From positions 195,814 through 259,813 of the forward strand of contig JALNYT010000005.1 in NCBI GenBank assembly GCA_023229685.1: a DNA stretch of 64,000 bases, given 5' to 3'. The position numbers and the translations under genes were made by a program. Of this stretch, positions 24,176 through 32,945 are shown in pieces (the first letter of the stretch is position 1; every line of letters starts with the position of its first letter). Origin of the DNA: Sulfuritalea sp. (GTDB lineage Bacteria > Pseudomonadota > Gammaproteobacteria > Burkholderiales > Rhodocyclaceae). The notes beneath the pieces were generated by a model. That model ran no database searches and had not been told where the DNA came from. It saw only the letters and a list, made by a program, of their open reading frames with translations.

Positions 24176-25257
24176 TGGCTGAAGAGAAGGACGAACTCAG
24201 CCGCCTGCGCGAAGGCATCGATCGCGCCGACGACGAAATGCTGCGCCTGCTCTCGGAGCGGGCGCAGTTCGCGCATCGTATCGGCGAAATAAAGCAGGGC
24301 AATATCTACCGTCCTGAACGCGAAGCCCAGGTGCTGCGCCGGCTGGTGGCAGCCAATCGCGGCCCGCTGCCGGACGCGGCCGTGCAGCGGATCTTTCGTG
24401 AGGTGATGTCGGCCTGCCTGGCGCTGGAGCAGCCGTTGCGCATCGCCTATTTTGGTCCGGCAGGCACCTTCACCGAGAGCGCCGCCCAGAAGCATTTCGG
24501 GTCGGCTCCGGTTTTCTCGCCCTTCGGCACCATTGACGATGTGTTTCGCGCGGTGGAAGCGGGCAATGCGGACTATGGCGTGGTGCCGGTGGAAAATTCC
24601 AGCGAAGGCGCCGTGAGCCGCAGTCTGGACTTGCTGCTGACCTCGCCGCTGATGATTTGCGGCGAAGTGATGCTGCGCATTCATCAGAATCTGCTGTCCA
24701 AGTCGGGGTCGCTCGAAGGCGTAAAGCGGCTTTACTCGCACGCCCAGTCGCTGGCGCAGTGTCACGAATGGCTCAACCGGAATCTGGCGAACTTGCAGCG
24801 TGTACCGGTGGCCAGCAATGCCGAGGCGGCCCATATGGCCGCAGAGGATCCGGAGTCCTGCGCGATCGCAGGGGAGGGAGCCGGGGTGCTGTACGGCCTC
24901 AATCGTCTGGCATCGAATATCGAAGACGACCCGAACAACACGACGCGCTTCCTGGTGCTGGCACAGCACGACGCCGGGCCGTCTGGACGCGACAAGACCT
25001 CGTTCGTCTGTTCGGCACAGAACAAGCCGGGCGCCGTCCATGACCTGCTCACGCCGCTGGCCAATCATGGCGTCTCGATGAGCAAGTTCGAATCCAGGCC
25101 GGCGCGCGGTTTTGGCGGCAGCCGCTGGGAATACGTGTTTTTCATCGATGTCGAGGGACACCGGCGCGATGCGGCCGTTGCGGCTGCGCTCGACGACCTT
25201 CGCGGCAGGGCCGGCTTCGTCAAGGAACTCGGCTCCTACCCCCACGCCACGCCATGA
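24175..25257 (+). CDS. pheA: Bifunctional chorismate mutase / prephenate dehydratase
   Basis: Residues 1-90 are an AroQ chorismate mutase (LREGIDRADDEMLRLLSER). Residues 95-270 are prephenate dehydratase (AYFGPAGTFTESAAQKHFG, and VPVENSSEGAVSRSLD with the catalytic Thr/Ser region). Residues 280-355 are an ACT domain (KPGAVHDLLTPL, ESRPARGFGGSRWEYVFFID) for phenylalanine feedback. It follows serA with a one-base overlap, the usual order in betaproteobacteria. Confidence 0.95.
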   Translation: MAEEKDELSRLREGIDRADDEMLRLLSERAQFAHRIGEIKQGNIYRPEREAQVLRRLVAANRGPLPDAAVQRIFREVMSACLALEQPLRIAYFGPAGTFTESAAQKHFGSAPVFSPFGTIDDVFRAVEAGNADYGVVPVENSSEGAVSRSLDLLLTSPLMICGEVMLRIHQNLLSKSGSLEGVKRLYSHAQSLAQCHEWLNRNLANLQRVPVASNAEAAHMAAEDPESCAIAGEGAGVLYGLNRLASNIEDDPNNTTRFLVLAQHDAGPSGRDKTSFVCSAQNKPGAVHDLLTPLANHGVSMSKFESRPARGFGGSRWEYVFFIDVEGHRRDAAVAAALDDLRGRAGFVKELGSYPHATP

Positions 25258-25264
25258 GGAACCC

Positions 25265-26356
25265 ATGACTACAGCCGAGCTCGCACCCGCATACATCCGC
25301 GCCATCTCGCCTTACCTGCCGGGCAAGCCGATCACGGAACTGGCTCGCGAAATGGGCATTCCGGTCGATAGCATCGTCAAGCTCGCCTCCAACGAAAATC
25401 CGCTGGGCATGAGTCCGAAGGCGCGCGCCGCGATGGAAAAGGCCGCGGCCGGCATCGAGCGCTACCCGGACAATTTCGAACTGACGCGGGCGCTGGCCGA
25501 TCGCTATGACTTGGGCATGAATCAGATCGTGGTCGGCAACGGTTCCAACGACGTGCTCGACCTTGCCGCGAGGGTATTTCTGTCGCCGGGGCGCTCCGCG
25601 GTATTTTCGCGTCACGCCTTCGCCGTCTATCCGCTGGCGACGATGGCGAGCGGCGCCGAATGTATCGCGGTTCCGGCGAAAGAGTTCGGTCACGATCTCG
25701 ATGCCATGCGCGCGGCGATCCGTCCCGATACCCGTATCGTCTGGATCGCCAACCCGAACAATCCGACCGGCAACTTCCTGCCCTATCCGCAGATCAAGGC
25801 TTTCCTGCAATCCCTGTCGCAGGACGTCATCGTGGTGCTGGACGAGGCCTACAACGAATACCTGCCGCCGGCGGATCGTGCCGATACCGTGGCCTGGCTC
25901 AAGGATTTTCCCAACCTGCTGATCACCCGCACCTTCTCCAAGGTGTATGGCCTTGCCGGCCTGCGCATCGGCTATGGCCTCGGCTCGGCCGAGGTGGCCG
26001 ACCTGCTCAACCGTGTGCGCCAGCCGTTCAATGCGAACAATCTCGCGCTGGCGGCGGCCGTAGCCGCACTCGATGACCACCTCTTTCTTGCCGAGAGCTA
26101 CGAGTCCAATCGTCGCGGCATGGAACAGATTCTCGCCGGCCTGAAGCGGCTCGGGCTGTCGCACATTCCCTCGCACGGCAACTTCGTTACCTTCAAGGCA
26201 GGCGATGCGGCCGGCGTCAATCAGCGCATGCTGAAGCAGGGCGTGATCGTGAGGCCGGTGGCCAATTACGCCATGCCGGAGCATTTGCGCGTCACCATCG
26301 GGCTGGAGCGCGAGAATGTTCGCTTCCTCGAAGCCCTGGAGAAGGCGCTGGCCTGA
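25265..26356 (+). CDS. hisC: Histidinol-phosphate aminotransferase
   Basis: The 363-residue class I/II PLP aminotransferase shows LASNENPLGMSPKA, PNNPTGNFL, VVLDEAYNEY and the PLP Lys in TRTFSKVYGLAGLR. The start at 25265 has a GAGGA site 5 bases before it. In this aromatic cluster HisC probably serves both histidinol-phosphate and aromatic 2-oxo acids; the aromatic role is inferred from context. Confidence 0.92.
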   Translation: MTTAELAPAYIRAISPYLPGKPITELAREMGIPVDSIVKLASNENPLGMSPKARAAMEKAAAGIERYPDNFELTRALADRYDLGMNQIVVGNGSNDVLDLAARVFLSPGRSAVFSRHAFAVYPLATMASGAECIAVPAKEFGHDLDAMRAAIRPDTRIVWIANPNNPTGNFLPYPQIKAFLQSLSQDVIVVLDEAYNEYLPPADRADTVAWLKDFPNLLITRTFSKVYGLAGLRIGYGLGSAEVADLLNRVRQPFNANNLALAAAVAALDDHLFLAESYESNRRGMEQILAGLKRLGLSHIPSHGNFVTFKAGDAAGVNQRMLKQGVIVRPVANYAMPEHLRVTIGLERENVRFLEALEKALA

Positions 26357-26359
26357 TCG

Positions 26360-27244
26360 ATGCAATTTGACAAGATCGTCGTCTGCGGCGTCGGCCTGAT
26401 CGGCGGTTCGTTCGCGCTGGCGCAGAAGTCGGCGCTGGTGACACGGCGCGTGGTCGGCATGGGACGCACTCGCGCACCGCTGGAACAGGCGCTGCAGCAA
26501 GGCGTCATCGACCAGATTGCCACTGACTGGGGCGACGCCCTCGATGGCGCTGACCTCGTGCTGCTGGGCATGCCGGTCGGCCAGATGCCGGCGGTGATGG
26601 CGGCGCTGGCGCCGCACCTCGGCCCCGGAACCCTGGTGACCGACGGCGGCAGCACCAAGTCCGACGTGGTCGCGGCGGCGCGTGCCGCCTTGGGCGGGAA
26701 GATTGGCCAGTTCGTCCCCGGCCATCCGATTGCCGGCGCCGAGAAAAGCGGGGTTGGCGCGGCGACGGCCGACCTCTATCGTGACAAGCGCGTGGTGCTC
26801 ACCCCCTTGCCGGAAAACACTCCGGAGGCCGTGGCCCGGGTGCGTGCGGCGTGGGAGGCCTGCGGCGCCAGGGTATCGCAGCTCGCGGCGGACGAGCACG
26901 ACCGTGTCTTCGCGGCGGTGAGCCACCTGCCGCACCTGCTGGCTTTTGCCCTGGTGCATGACCTCGCCGGTCGCGCCAACGCAGACCAGCTCTTCAGCTT
27001 CGCCGCCGGCGGTTTTCGCGACTTCACGCGCATCGCCAGCAGCCACCCGGAAATGTGGCGCGACATCTGCGTCGCCAATCGCCATGCCCTGCTGCCGGAA
27101 CTGGATGCCTACATGGTCGAGTTGATGCGGACCCGTGTCCTGCTCGCCGGAGGCGATGCGGCTGGCCTCGAGGCGATGTTCGACACAGCCCGCGCGCGGC
27201 GCGACGCCTGGCTGGATTCCCTGCCGCCGTCGTCGGACGAGTGA
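26360..27244 (+). CDS. tyrA: Prephenate dehydrogenase
   Basis: The 294-residue NAD(P)-dependent enzyme has GVGLIGGSFALA at the N-terminus, TDGGSTKSDVV, HPIAGAEKSGVGAAT and DEHDRVFAAVSHLPHLLA with the catalytic His. It lies 3 bases after hisC and its stop overlaps the aroA start. Bases 26427-26447 match the dispersed motif at 18 of 21 positions in the sense direction. Confidence 0.94.
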   Translation: MQFDKIVVCGVGLIGGSFALAQKSALVTRRVVGMGRTRAPLEQALQQGVIDQIATDWGDALDGADLVLLGMPVGQMPAVMAALAPHLGPGTLVTDGGSTKSDVVAAARAALGGKIGQFVPGHPIAGAEKSGVGAATADLYRDKRVVLTPLPENTPEAVARVRAAWEACGARVSQLAADEHDRVFAAVSHLPHLLAFALVHDLAGRANADQLFSFAAGGFRDFTRIASSHPEMWRDICVANRHALLPELDAYMVELMRTRVLLAGGDAAGLEAMFDTARARRDAWLDSLPPSSDE

Positions 27245-29196
27245 TGAGCAGCCTGACCCTGCCGCCCTTGCGTGCGGCCGCGGGCAGCGTGCGACTGCCG
27301 GGCTCCAAGAGCATTTCCAACCGCATGCTGCTGCTGGCGGCGCTGGCCGAGGGAACTACCGAAATCCGCGACCTGCTGGATTCGGATGACACGCGAGTAA
27401 TGCTGGCAGCGCTGCAAACAGTCGGCGTTGGCATCACGGTGCTGGGAAGCAGCGCATGGCGCGTCGAAGGCTGCGGCGGCGTTTTCCCGGTCAAGGATGC
27501 CGACCTGTTCATGGGCAACGCAGGCACCGCGATCCGGCCGCTGACCGCGGCGCTGGCGCTGTCGGGCGGCCACTACCGGCTGTCCGGCGTGCCGCGCATG
27601 CACGAGCGGCCCATCGGCGATCTGGTGGACGGGCTGCTGCAGATCGGTGCCGATGTCCGCTACACGGGCACGCCCGGCTTTCCGCCGCTGGCCATCCATC
27701 CGGCGCGAATCGAACTCACGGGGCCGATCCGGCTGCGCGGCGACGTGTCCTCGCAGTTCCTCACCGCGCTGCTGATGGCTCTGCCTCTCACCGGTGCGGA
27801 GGCCTCGATCGAGATGACGACCGAACTCATCTCCAAACCCTATATCGAAATCACGCTGAACCTGATGGCGCGCTTCGGCGTCGAGGTGCGGCGCGAAGGC
27901 TGGCAGCGCTTCACGATTCCCGCCGGGCAGCGCTATCGCAGCCCCGGCCTGCTGCATGTGGAAGGTGATGCCTCGGCTGCCTCGTATTTTCTCGCCGCCG
28001 GCGCGATCGGCGGTGGCCCGGTACGGGTCGAAGGTGTCGGCAGGAACAGCATCCAGGGCGATGTGCGCTTCGCCGATGCGCTGCAAGCGATTGGCGCGCG
28101 CATCGAATGGGGCGAGCAGTTCATCGAGGCGAGCGCGCCCGAGTCGGGGAAACTCAAGGCATTCGATCTCGACCTCAATCAGATTCCCGACGCGGCGATG
28201 ACGTTGGCGGTGGCAGCTCTGTTCGCCGACGGCCGCTGCGTCTTGCGCAATATCGCTTCGTGGCGCGTCAAGGAAACCGACCGCATCGCGGCGATGGCGA
28301 CGGAACTGAGGAAACTGGGGGCGACTGTGGAGGAGGGTGCGGATTACATCGCGGTCTCCCCAGCGTCGACTCTCAATGCCGGCGCTGCGATCGATACCTA
28401 CGACGACCATCGCATGGCCATGTGCTTTTCGCTGGCGGCGCTGGGCGGCGTGTCGGTGGCCATCAACGATCCGCAATGCGTGAACAAGACTTTTCCCGAC
28501 TACTTCGACGCCCTGGCCGAAATCACCGCGCCGGTTATCGCCATCGACGGCCCCTCGGCCTCGGGCAAGGGCACCGTGGCCGAGCGCGTTGCGGCGGTCC
28601 TGGGTTACCACTACCTGGACAGCGGTTCGCTGTATCGGCTGACCGCGCTGGCGGCGGCTCGCGCCGATGTGCTGCTGGACGACGAAGCCGGCGTTGCGGC
28701 GCTGGCGGCGAGCCTGCCAGCCATTTTCGAAGGCGGTCGCGTCCTGCTCGCCGGCGACGATGTAACGGACGCCATCCGCACCGAAGAAGTCTCGGCCGGC
28801 GCCTCGAAAGTGGCGGCATTGCCGGCGGTGCGCGCCGCGCTGCTGGCCCGGCAGCGCGCCTATCGCCGCTTTCCCGGACTGGTGGCGGACGGGCGCGACA
28901 TGGGCTCGGTAGTCTTCCCCGCCGCCATGGCCAAGGTGTTTCTCACCGCGTCGGCGCAGGTGCGTGCAGAAAGACGCTATAAACAGTTGATCGCAAAGGG
29001 GATGCCTGCTAATATGCACGCCCTTTTGCAGGATTTGCAGGAGCGGGATGCGCGCGACGCCCAGCGTAGCGTGGCGCCTCTCCGGCAGTGCGACGATGCT
29101 GATCTGGTGGATACCACCCCGCTGGACATCGACGCAGCCGTGGCTGCCGTGATGACTATCGTCAAGCGGCAGCAAGGCAAATCAGGCAACAGCTAG
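27244..29196 (+). CDS. aroA-cmk: Fused EPSP synthase / cytidylate kinase
   Basis: A single 650-residue frame. Residues 1-425 are 5-enolpyruvylshikimate-3-phosphate synthase (RLPGSKSISNRMLLLAALA, GNAGTAIRPLTA, YDDHRMAMCFSLAALG). From about 430 it continues directly into CMP kinase (AIDGPSASGKGTVAERVA as P-loop, YLDSGSLYRLTALAA, ADGRDMGSVVFP). There is no stop or frameshift between them. In most bacteria the two are separate neighbours upstream of rpsA. The start overlaps the tyrA stop. Each half keeps its catalytic motifs, so both activities are expected. Confidence 0.95.
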   Translation: MSSLTLPPLRAAAGSVRLPGSKSISNRMLLLAALAEGTTEIRDLLDSDDTRVMLAALQTVGVGITVLGSSAWRVEGCGGVFPVKDADLFMGNAGTAIRPLTAALALSGGHYRLSGVPRMHERPIGDLVDGLLQIGADVRYTGTPGFPPLAIHPARIELTGPIRLRGDVSSQFLTALLMALPLTGAEASIEMTTELISKPYIEITLNLMARFGVEVRREGWQRFTIPAGQRYRSPGLLHVEGDASAASYFLAAGAIGGGPVRVEGVGRNSIQGDVRFADALQAIGARIEWGEQFIEASAPESGKLKAFDLDLNQIPDAAMTLAVAALFADGRCVLRNIASWRVKETDRIAAMATELRKLGATVEEGADYIAVSPASTLNAGAAIDTYDDHRMAMCFSLAALGGVSVAINDPQCVNKTFPDYFDALAEITAPVIAIDGPSASGKGTVAERVAAVLGYHYLDSGSLYRLTALAAARADVLLDDEAGVAALAASLPAIFEGGRVLLAGDDVTDAIRTEEVSAGASKVAALPAVRAALLARQRAYRRFPGLVADGRDMGSVVFPAAMAKVFLTASAQVRAERRYKQLIAKGMPANMHALLQDLQERDARDAQRSVAPLRQCDDADLVDTTPLDIDAAVAAVMTIVKRQQGKSGNS

Positions 29197-29278
29197 GTTT
29201 CAAGCAAGTGTCACAGAAGTAGTGCAACACACGTGTCGCGGCGGCCGCCAGGTCTCTGCGGCGAAGAGCAACCAACCC

Positions 29279-29292
29279 GTCACCCCGGTGAC
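29279..29292. promoter_or_regulatory. Palindrome in the rpsA leader
   Basis: GTCACCCCGGTGAC is a perfect 14-bp palindrome 25 bases before the rpsA start. Structured leaders mediate S1 self-control in other proteobacteria, so a role in translation is plausible. Confidence 0.35.
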
Positions 29293-29317
29293 AAACATCC
29301 GTAAGGTCCCTAACTCA

Positions 29318-31033
29318 ATGTCTACTGCAGCTATTGCCGAAGCTTCACCCATGGAAAGCTTTGCCGCCCTGTTCGAGGAAAGCCTCCAGCGCCAGGAAAT
29401 GCGTGCCGGTGAAGTCATCACGGCCGAAATTGTCCGCATCGATCAGAACTTCGTGGTCGTCAATGCGGGCCTCAAGTCCGAAAGCATGATCCCCGTCGAA
29501 GAGTTCAACAATGAACGTGGCGAACTCGAAGCCAAAGTGGGCGATTTTGTCCTGGTGGCGATCGAGATGCTCGAAGACGGTTACGGCGCAACGCGCCTCT
29601 CGCGTGAAAAGGCCAAGCGCATCGCCGCCTGGAACGATCTCGACAAGGCCATGGTCGATGGCGCCCTGGTCAAGGGCCTGATCACCGGCAAGGTCAAGGG
29701 CGGCCTGACCGTCATGGTCAATGGCATTCGCGCCTTCCTGCCCGGTTCGCTGGTCGATACCCGGCCGGTCAAGGACACCACGCCGTTCGAAGGCAAGGAA
29801 TACGAATTCAAGGTCATCAAGCTCGACCGCAAGCGCAACAACGTGGTGGTTTCGCGCCGCGCCGTGCTCGAGGCCAGCATGGGCGAAGATCGCCAGAAGC
29901 TGCTGGAAAATCTGCAGGAAGGCACCATCGTCAAGGGCATCGTCAAGAACATCACCGACTACGGCGCATTCGTCGATCTCGGCGGCATTGACGGCCTGCT
30001 GCACATCACCGACCTGGCCTGGCGTCGCGTGCGTCACCCGTCGGAAGTGCTCAACGTCGGCGATGAAGTCACCGCCAAGGTGCTCAAGTTCGACCAGGAA
30101 AAGAACCGCGTTTCGCTCGGCATGAAACAGCTCGGCGAAGATCCGTGGGTGGGAATCTCCCGTCGCTACCCGGCCAACACGCGTCTGTTCGGCAAGGTCA
30201 CCAATCTGACCGATTACGGCTCGTTCGTCGAGATCGAGCAGGGCATCGAAGGCCTGGTGCACGTCTCCGAAATGGATTGGACCAACAAGAACATTCACCC
30301 GACCAAGGTTGTCCAATTGGGCGACGAAGTCGAAGTGATGATTCTCGAAATCGACGAAGACCGTCGCCGCATTTCGCTCGGCATGAAGCAGTGCATGGCG
30401 AACCCGTGGGAAGATTTCGCGATGAACCACAAGAAGGGCGACAAGGTCCGCGGTGCCATCAAGTCGATCACCGACTTCGGCATCTTCATCGGCCTGCCCG
30501 GCGGCATCGACGGTCTGGTGCATCTGTCCGACCTGTCCTGGTCGGCCACCGGCGAGGAAGCCAAGCAGAACTTCAAGAAGGGCGATGAAGTCGAAGCCGT
30601 GGTGCTTTCCATCGATGTCGAGAAAGAGCGCATTTCGCTCGGCGTCAAGCAGATCGACGGCGATCCATTCACCAGCTTCGTTGCCACCCACGACAAGAAC
30701 AGTCTGGTTTCAGGCACGGTGACCAGTGTTGATCAGCGCGGTGCGATGATCGATCTGGGCTCCGAAGTGGAGGGCTATCTGCGCGTCTCCGAGTTCTCGC
30801 GCGAGCGCATCGAAGACCTGACCCAGCATCTGAAGGTCGGCGACGTGATCGAAACCATGATCATCAACGTTGATCGCAAGACGCGTTCGATCAACCTGTC
30901 GATCAAGGCCAAGGATCAGGTGGAACAGACCCAGGCGATGCAAAAGCTGGCGTCCGACAGTTCGGCCAGCAGCGGCACGACCAATCTCGGCGCGCTGCTC
31001 AAGGCCAAGCTCAACCAGAACCAGCCGCAATAA
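29318..31033 (+). CDS. rpsA: 30S ribosomal protein S1
   Basis: The 571-residue protein has six S1 RNA-binding domains, recognisable by repeated blocks such as DYGAFVDLGGIDGLLHITDL and DYGSFVEIEQGIEGLVHVSE. It binds mRNA and brings it to the 30S subunit. The start at 29318 (MSTAAIAEASP) has an AAGGT site and fits relatives; the frame further upstream covers the leader and is rejected. It lies downstream of aroA-cmk and upstream of ihfB, the conserved cmk-rpsA-ihfB order. Confidence 0.96.
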   Translation: MSTAAIAEASPMESFAALFEESLQRQEMRAGEVITAEIVRIDQNFVVVNAGLKSESMIPVEEFNNERGELEAKVGDFVLVAIEMLEDGYGATRLSREKAKRIAAWNDLDKAMVDGALVKGLITGKVKGGLTVMVNGIRAFLPGSLVDTRPVKDTTPFEGKEYEFKVIKLDRKRNNVVVSRRAVLEASMGEDRQKLLENLQEGTIVKGIVKNITDYGAFVDLGGIDGLLHITDLAWRRVRHPSEVLNVGDEVTAKVLKFDQEKNRVSLGMKQLGEDPWVGISRRYPANTRLFGKVTNLTDYGSFVEIEQGIEGLVHVSEMDWTNKNIHPTKVVQLGDEVEVMILEIDEDRRRISLGMKQCMANPWEDFAMNHKKGDKVRGAIKSITDFGIFIGLPGGIDGLVHLSDLSWSATGEEAKQNFKKGDEVEAVVLSIDVEKERISLGVKQIDGDPFTSFVATHDKNSLVSGTVTSVDQRGAMIDLGSEVEGYLRVSEFSRERIEDLTQHLKVGDVIETMIINVDRKTRSINLSIKAKDQVEQTQAMQKLASDSSASSGTTNLGALLKAKLNQNQPQ

Positions 31034-31043
31034 GCCTGATCTC

Positions 31044-31328
31044 ATGACCAAATCGGAGCTCATCGTCCGGCTGGCGGAGCGCTTTCCCCAGCTGGTGGCG
31101 AAGGATGCCGACTATGCCGTCAAGATGATTCTCGATGCCCTGACTGCGGCGCTGGTCCGCAATAATCGCATCGAGATTCGCGGCTTCGGCAGTTTCGCGC
31201 TGAACTATCGGCCGCCGCGTGTCGGTCGCAACCCGAAGTCGGGCGACAAGGTGCAGGTACCCGAAAAGTACGTGCCCCATTTCAAGGCCGGCAAGGAGTT
31301 GCGGGAACGGGTCGATTACCGGCCATGA
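31044..31328 (+). CDS. ihfB: Integration host factor subunit beta
   Basis: The 94-residue HU/IHF-fold protein has MTKSELIVRLAERFPQL, the RGFGSFALNYR segment and RVGRNPKSGDKVQVPEK, the DNA-intercalating arm with its Pro. It bends DNA as a heterodimer with IHF-alpha. It lies 10 bases after rpsA and is followed by a strong terminator. Confidence 0.95.
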   Translation: MTKSELIVRLAERFPQLVAKDADYAVKMILDALTAALVRNNRIEIRGFGSFALNYRPPRVGRNPKSGDKVQVPEKYVPHFKAGKELRERVDYRP

Positions 31329-31354
31329 GTCCCGCCGTCGCAGCTTGCGTCAAG

Positions 31355-31384
31355 GCGGCACCTGTCACGGGTGCCGCTTTTTTT
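31355..31384 (+). terminator. Rho-independent terminator after ihfB
   Basis: GCGGCACC - TGTCAC - GGGTGCCGC followed by seven T residues ends the rpsA-ihfB transcript, 18 bases before lapA. Confidence 0.92.
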
Positions 31385-31401
31385 CGTCCCCGCGACCCGG
31401 C

Positions 31402-31644
31402 ATGAACACCCTGTTGCGGATTCTTGTCTGGTGTTTGCGTATCGTGGTCTTCGTCGGACTGTTCGGGCTGGCGATCAAGAACAGCGGCCCGATGGAATTG
31501 CGCTTCTTTCTGGATCATGCCTGGACGGCCCCGATCTCGGTGGTCATCCTCGCCGTGTTTGCGATTGGCGTTGCGGTCGGCCTGACGGCCGCGTTGGGCG
31601 TATTCCTGCGCCCCCATCGTAATCCGGATCGCGAGCCGCACTGA
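31402..31644 (+). CDS. lapA: LapA-like inner-membrane protein
   Basis: The 80-residue DUF1049/LapA protein has two transmembrane segments (WCLRIVVFVGLFGLAI and SVVILAVFAIGVAVGLTAAL) and a basic C-tail. With LapB it takes part in controlling LPS synthesis at the inner membrane. It lies 4 bases before lapB, as in E. coli yciS-yciM. Confidence 0.88.
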   Translation: MNTLLRILVWCLRIVVFVGLFGLAIKNSGPMELRFFLDHAWTAPISVVILAVFAIGVAVGLTAALGVFLRPHRNPDREPH

Positions 31645-31648
31645 CGCA

Positions 31649-32824
31649 ATGGAAATCGAACTTTGGTGGCTGCTGGTACTGCCGGTATTTTTCGGCCTCG
31701 GCTGGATCGCGGCGCGGATCGACATCAAGCATCTGCTGAAAGAGTCGCGCGTTTTGCCGCGTTCCTACTTCAAGGGACTGAATTTCCTGCTCAACGAACA
31801 GCCGGATCAGGCCATCGAAGCCTTCATCGAGGCGGCGCGCGTCGACCCGGAAACCATCGAGCTGCATTTCGCCCTGGGCAATCTGTTCCGCCGGCGCGGC
31901 GAGACCGACCGTGCCATCCGCGTCCATCAGAACCTCATCGAGCGCGACGGCCTGTCGGCTGCGCAGAGGCTGCACGCCTTGTCCGAACTCGGGCAGGACT
32001 ATCTGAAGGCCGGCCTGCTCGATCGCGCCGAGGAAATATTCGTCAAGCTGCGCGGCACCGACCGCGACGAAGAGGCGCTGAAAAACCTGCTCGAAATCTA
32101 CCAGCAGGAAAAGGAATGGGCCAAGGCGATTGCGATTTGCGACGCCATGCCGAACCATTCCGAGCATCTCTGGCAAAAGGAAATCGCCGAGTTTCGGTGC
32201 GAGATGGCGGCCAACGAAATGCTCCACGACCGCCACGACGAAGCGCGGCGCCTGCTCGACGAGGCGCTGGCCGCCAACCGGAAATGTGTCCGCGCGACGC
32301 TGCTGCTGGGCGATCTGGCGGCAAAAGTCGGCGATGGCGAGGCGGCGATCGATCACTGGAAAGGCATCGAGCAGCAGAATCCGGTGTATCTGGCACTGGC
32401 CGCGGAAAAACTGATGACGGCGCATATCCAGATGGGCCGCAAGGAGCAGGGCATCCAGTTGCTGCGCGGCTGGCTGGAGCGCCATCCTTCGCTCGACTTG
32501 CTCGATGCGGTGTTTCGTGCCGAACTCGACAATGACGGCGCGGAGGCGGCCTATGCGCTGGTGCGCGACGAGTTGCGCCGCAATCCGACGCTGCTCGGGC
32601 TCGACAAGCTGCTCGAGGCGCAGATCCTGGTGGTCCCGCCCGAAAAGCGCGCCGATCTGGAACTGGTCAAGAACCTGATTCACAATCACACCCGCCGCGT
32701 CGCGCGCTATCGCTGCGACGCCTGCGGTTTCAAGGCGCGGCAGTTCTACTGGCGTTGCCCCGGCTGCGGCGGCTGGGAGACCTATCCGCCCAAGCGCACC
32801 GAAGAATTCGACATCACACTTTAG
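31649..32824 (+). CDS. lapB: LPS assembly regulator LapB (YciM)
   Basis: The 391-residue protein has one N-terminal membrane helix (LLVLPVFFGLGWIAARID), tetratricopeptide repeats through the middle, and a C-terminal rubredoxin-like zinc site (CDACGFKARQFYWRCPGCGG). LapB links LpxC turnover by FtsH to LPS transport. Bases 32323-32347 resemble the dispersed motif (22 of 25), read as KVGDGEAA in a TPR. Confidence 0.92.
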   Translation: MEIELWWLLVLPVFFGLGWIAARIDIKHLLKESRVLPRSYFKGLNFLLNEQPDQAIEAFIEAARVDPETIELHFALGNLFRRRGETDRAIRVHQNLIERDGLSAAQRLHALSELGQDYLKAGLLDRAEEIFVKLRGTDRDEEALKNLLEIYQQEKEWAKAIAICDAMPNHSEHLWQKEIAEFRCEMAANEMLHDRHDEARRLLDEALAANRKCVRATLLLGDLAAKVGDGEAAIDHWKGIEQQNPVYLALAAEKLMTAHIQMGRKEQGIQLLRGWLERHPSLDLLDAVFRAELDNDGAEAAYALVRDELRRNPTLLGLDKLLEAQILVVPPEKRADLELVKNLIHNHTRRVARYRCDACGFKARQFYWRCPGCGGWETYPPKRTEEFDITL

Positions 32825-32851
32825 AAGATATGAACACGACCTTCCCCCCAT

Positions 32852-32943
32852 CCCCCTTCCCAAGGAAGGGGGTGACCAAAGTTCGCCGCGTTGCGGCTCC
32901 ATGTGATTTGCTTTCGCCTCCTTGGGGCGGCCCTGCGGAGGCG
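32852..32943. repeat. Palindromic intergenic repeat before ugd
   Basis: CCCCCTTCC - CAA - GGAAGGGGG (32852-32872) is followed by a second stem, CGCCTCC (32915-32921) with GGAGGCG (32937-32943). It fills the whole lapB-ugd gap and its last bases give the GGAGG ribosome site of ugd. It resembles dispersed REP-like elements of betaproteobacteria, but no second copy is in this window. Confidence 0.6.
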
Positions 32944-32945
32944 AC

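Noticed and set aside
27109..29175. 688-codon open frame opposite aroA-cmk
   Set aside because: Antisense shadow of a confirmed fused gene; no domain or start signal.
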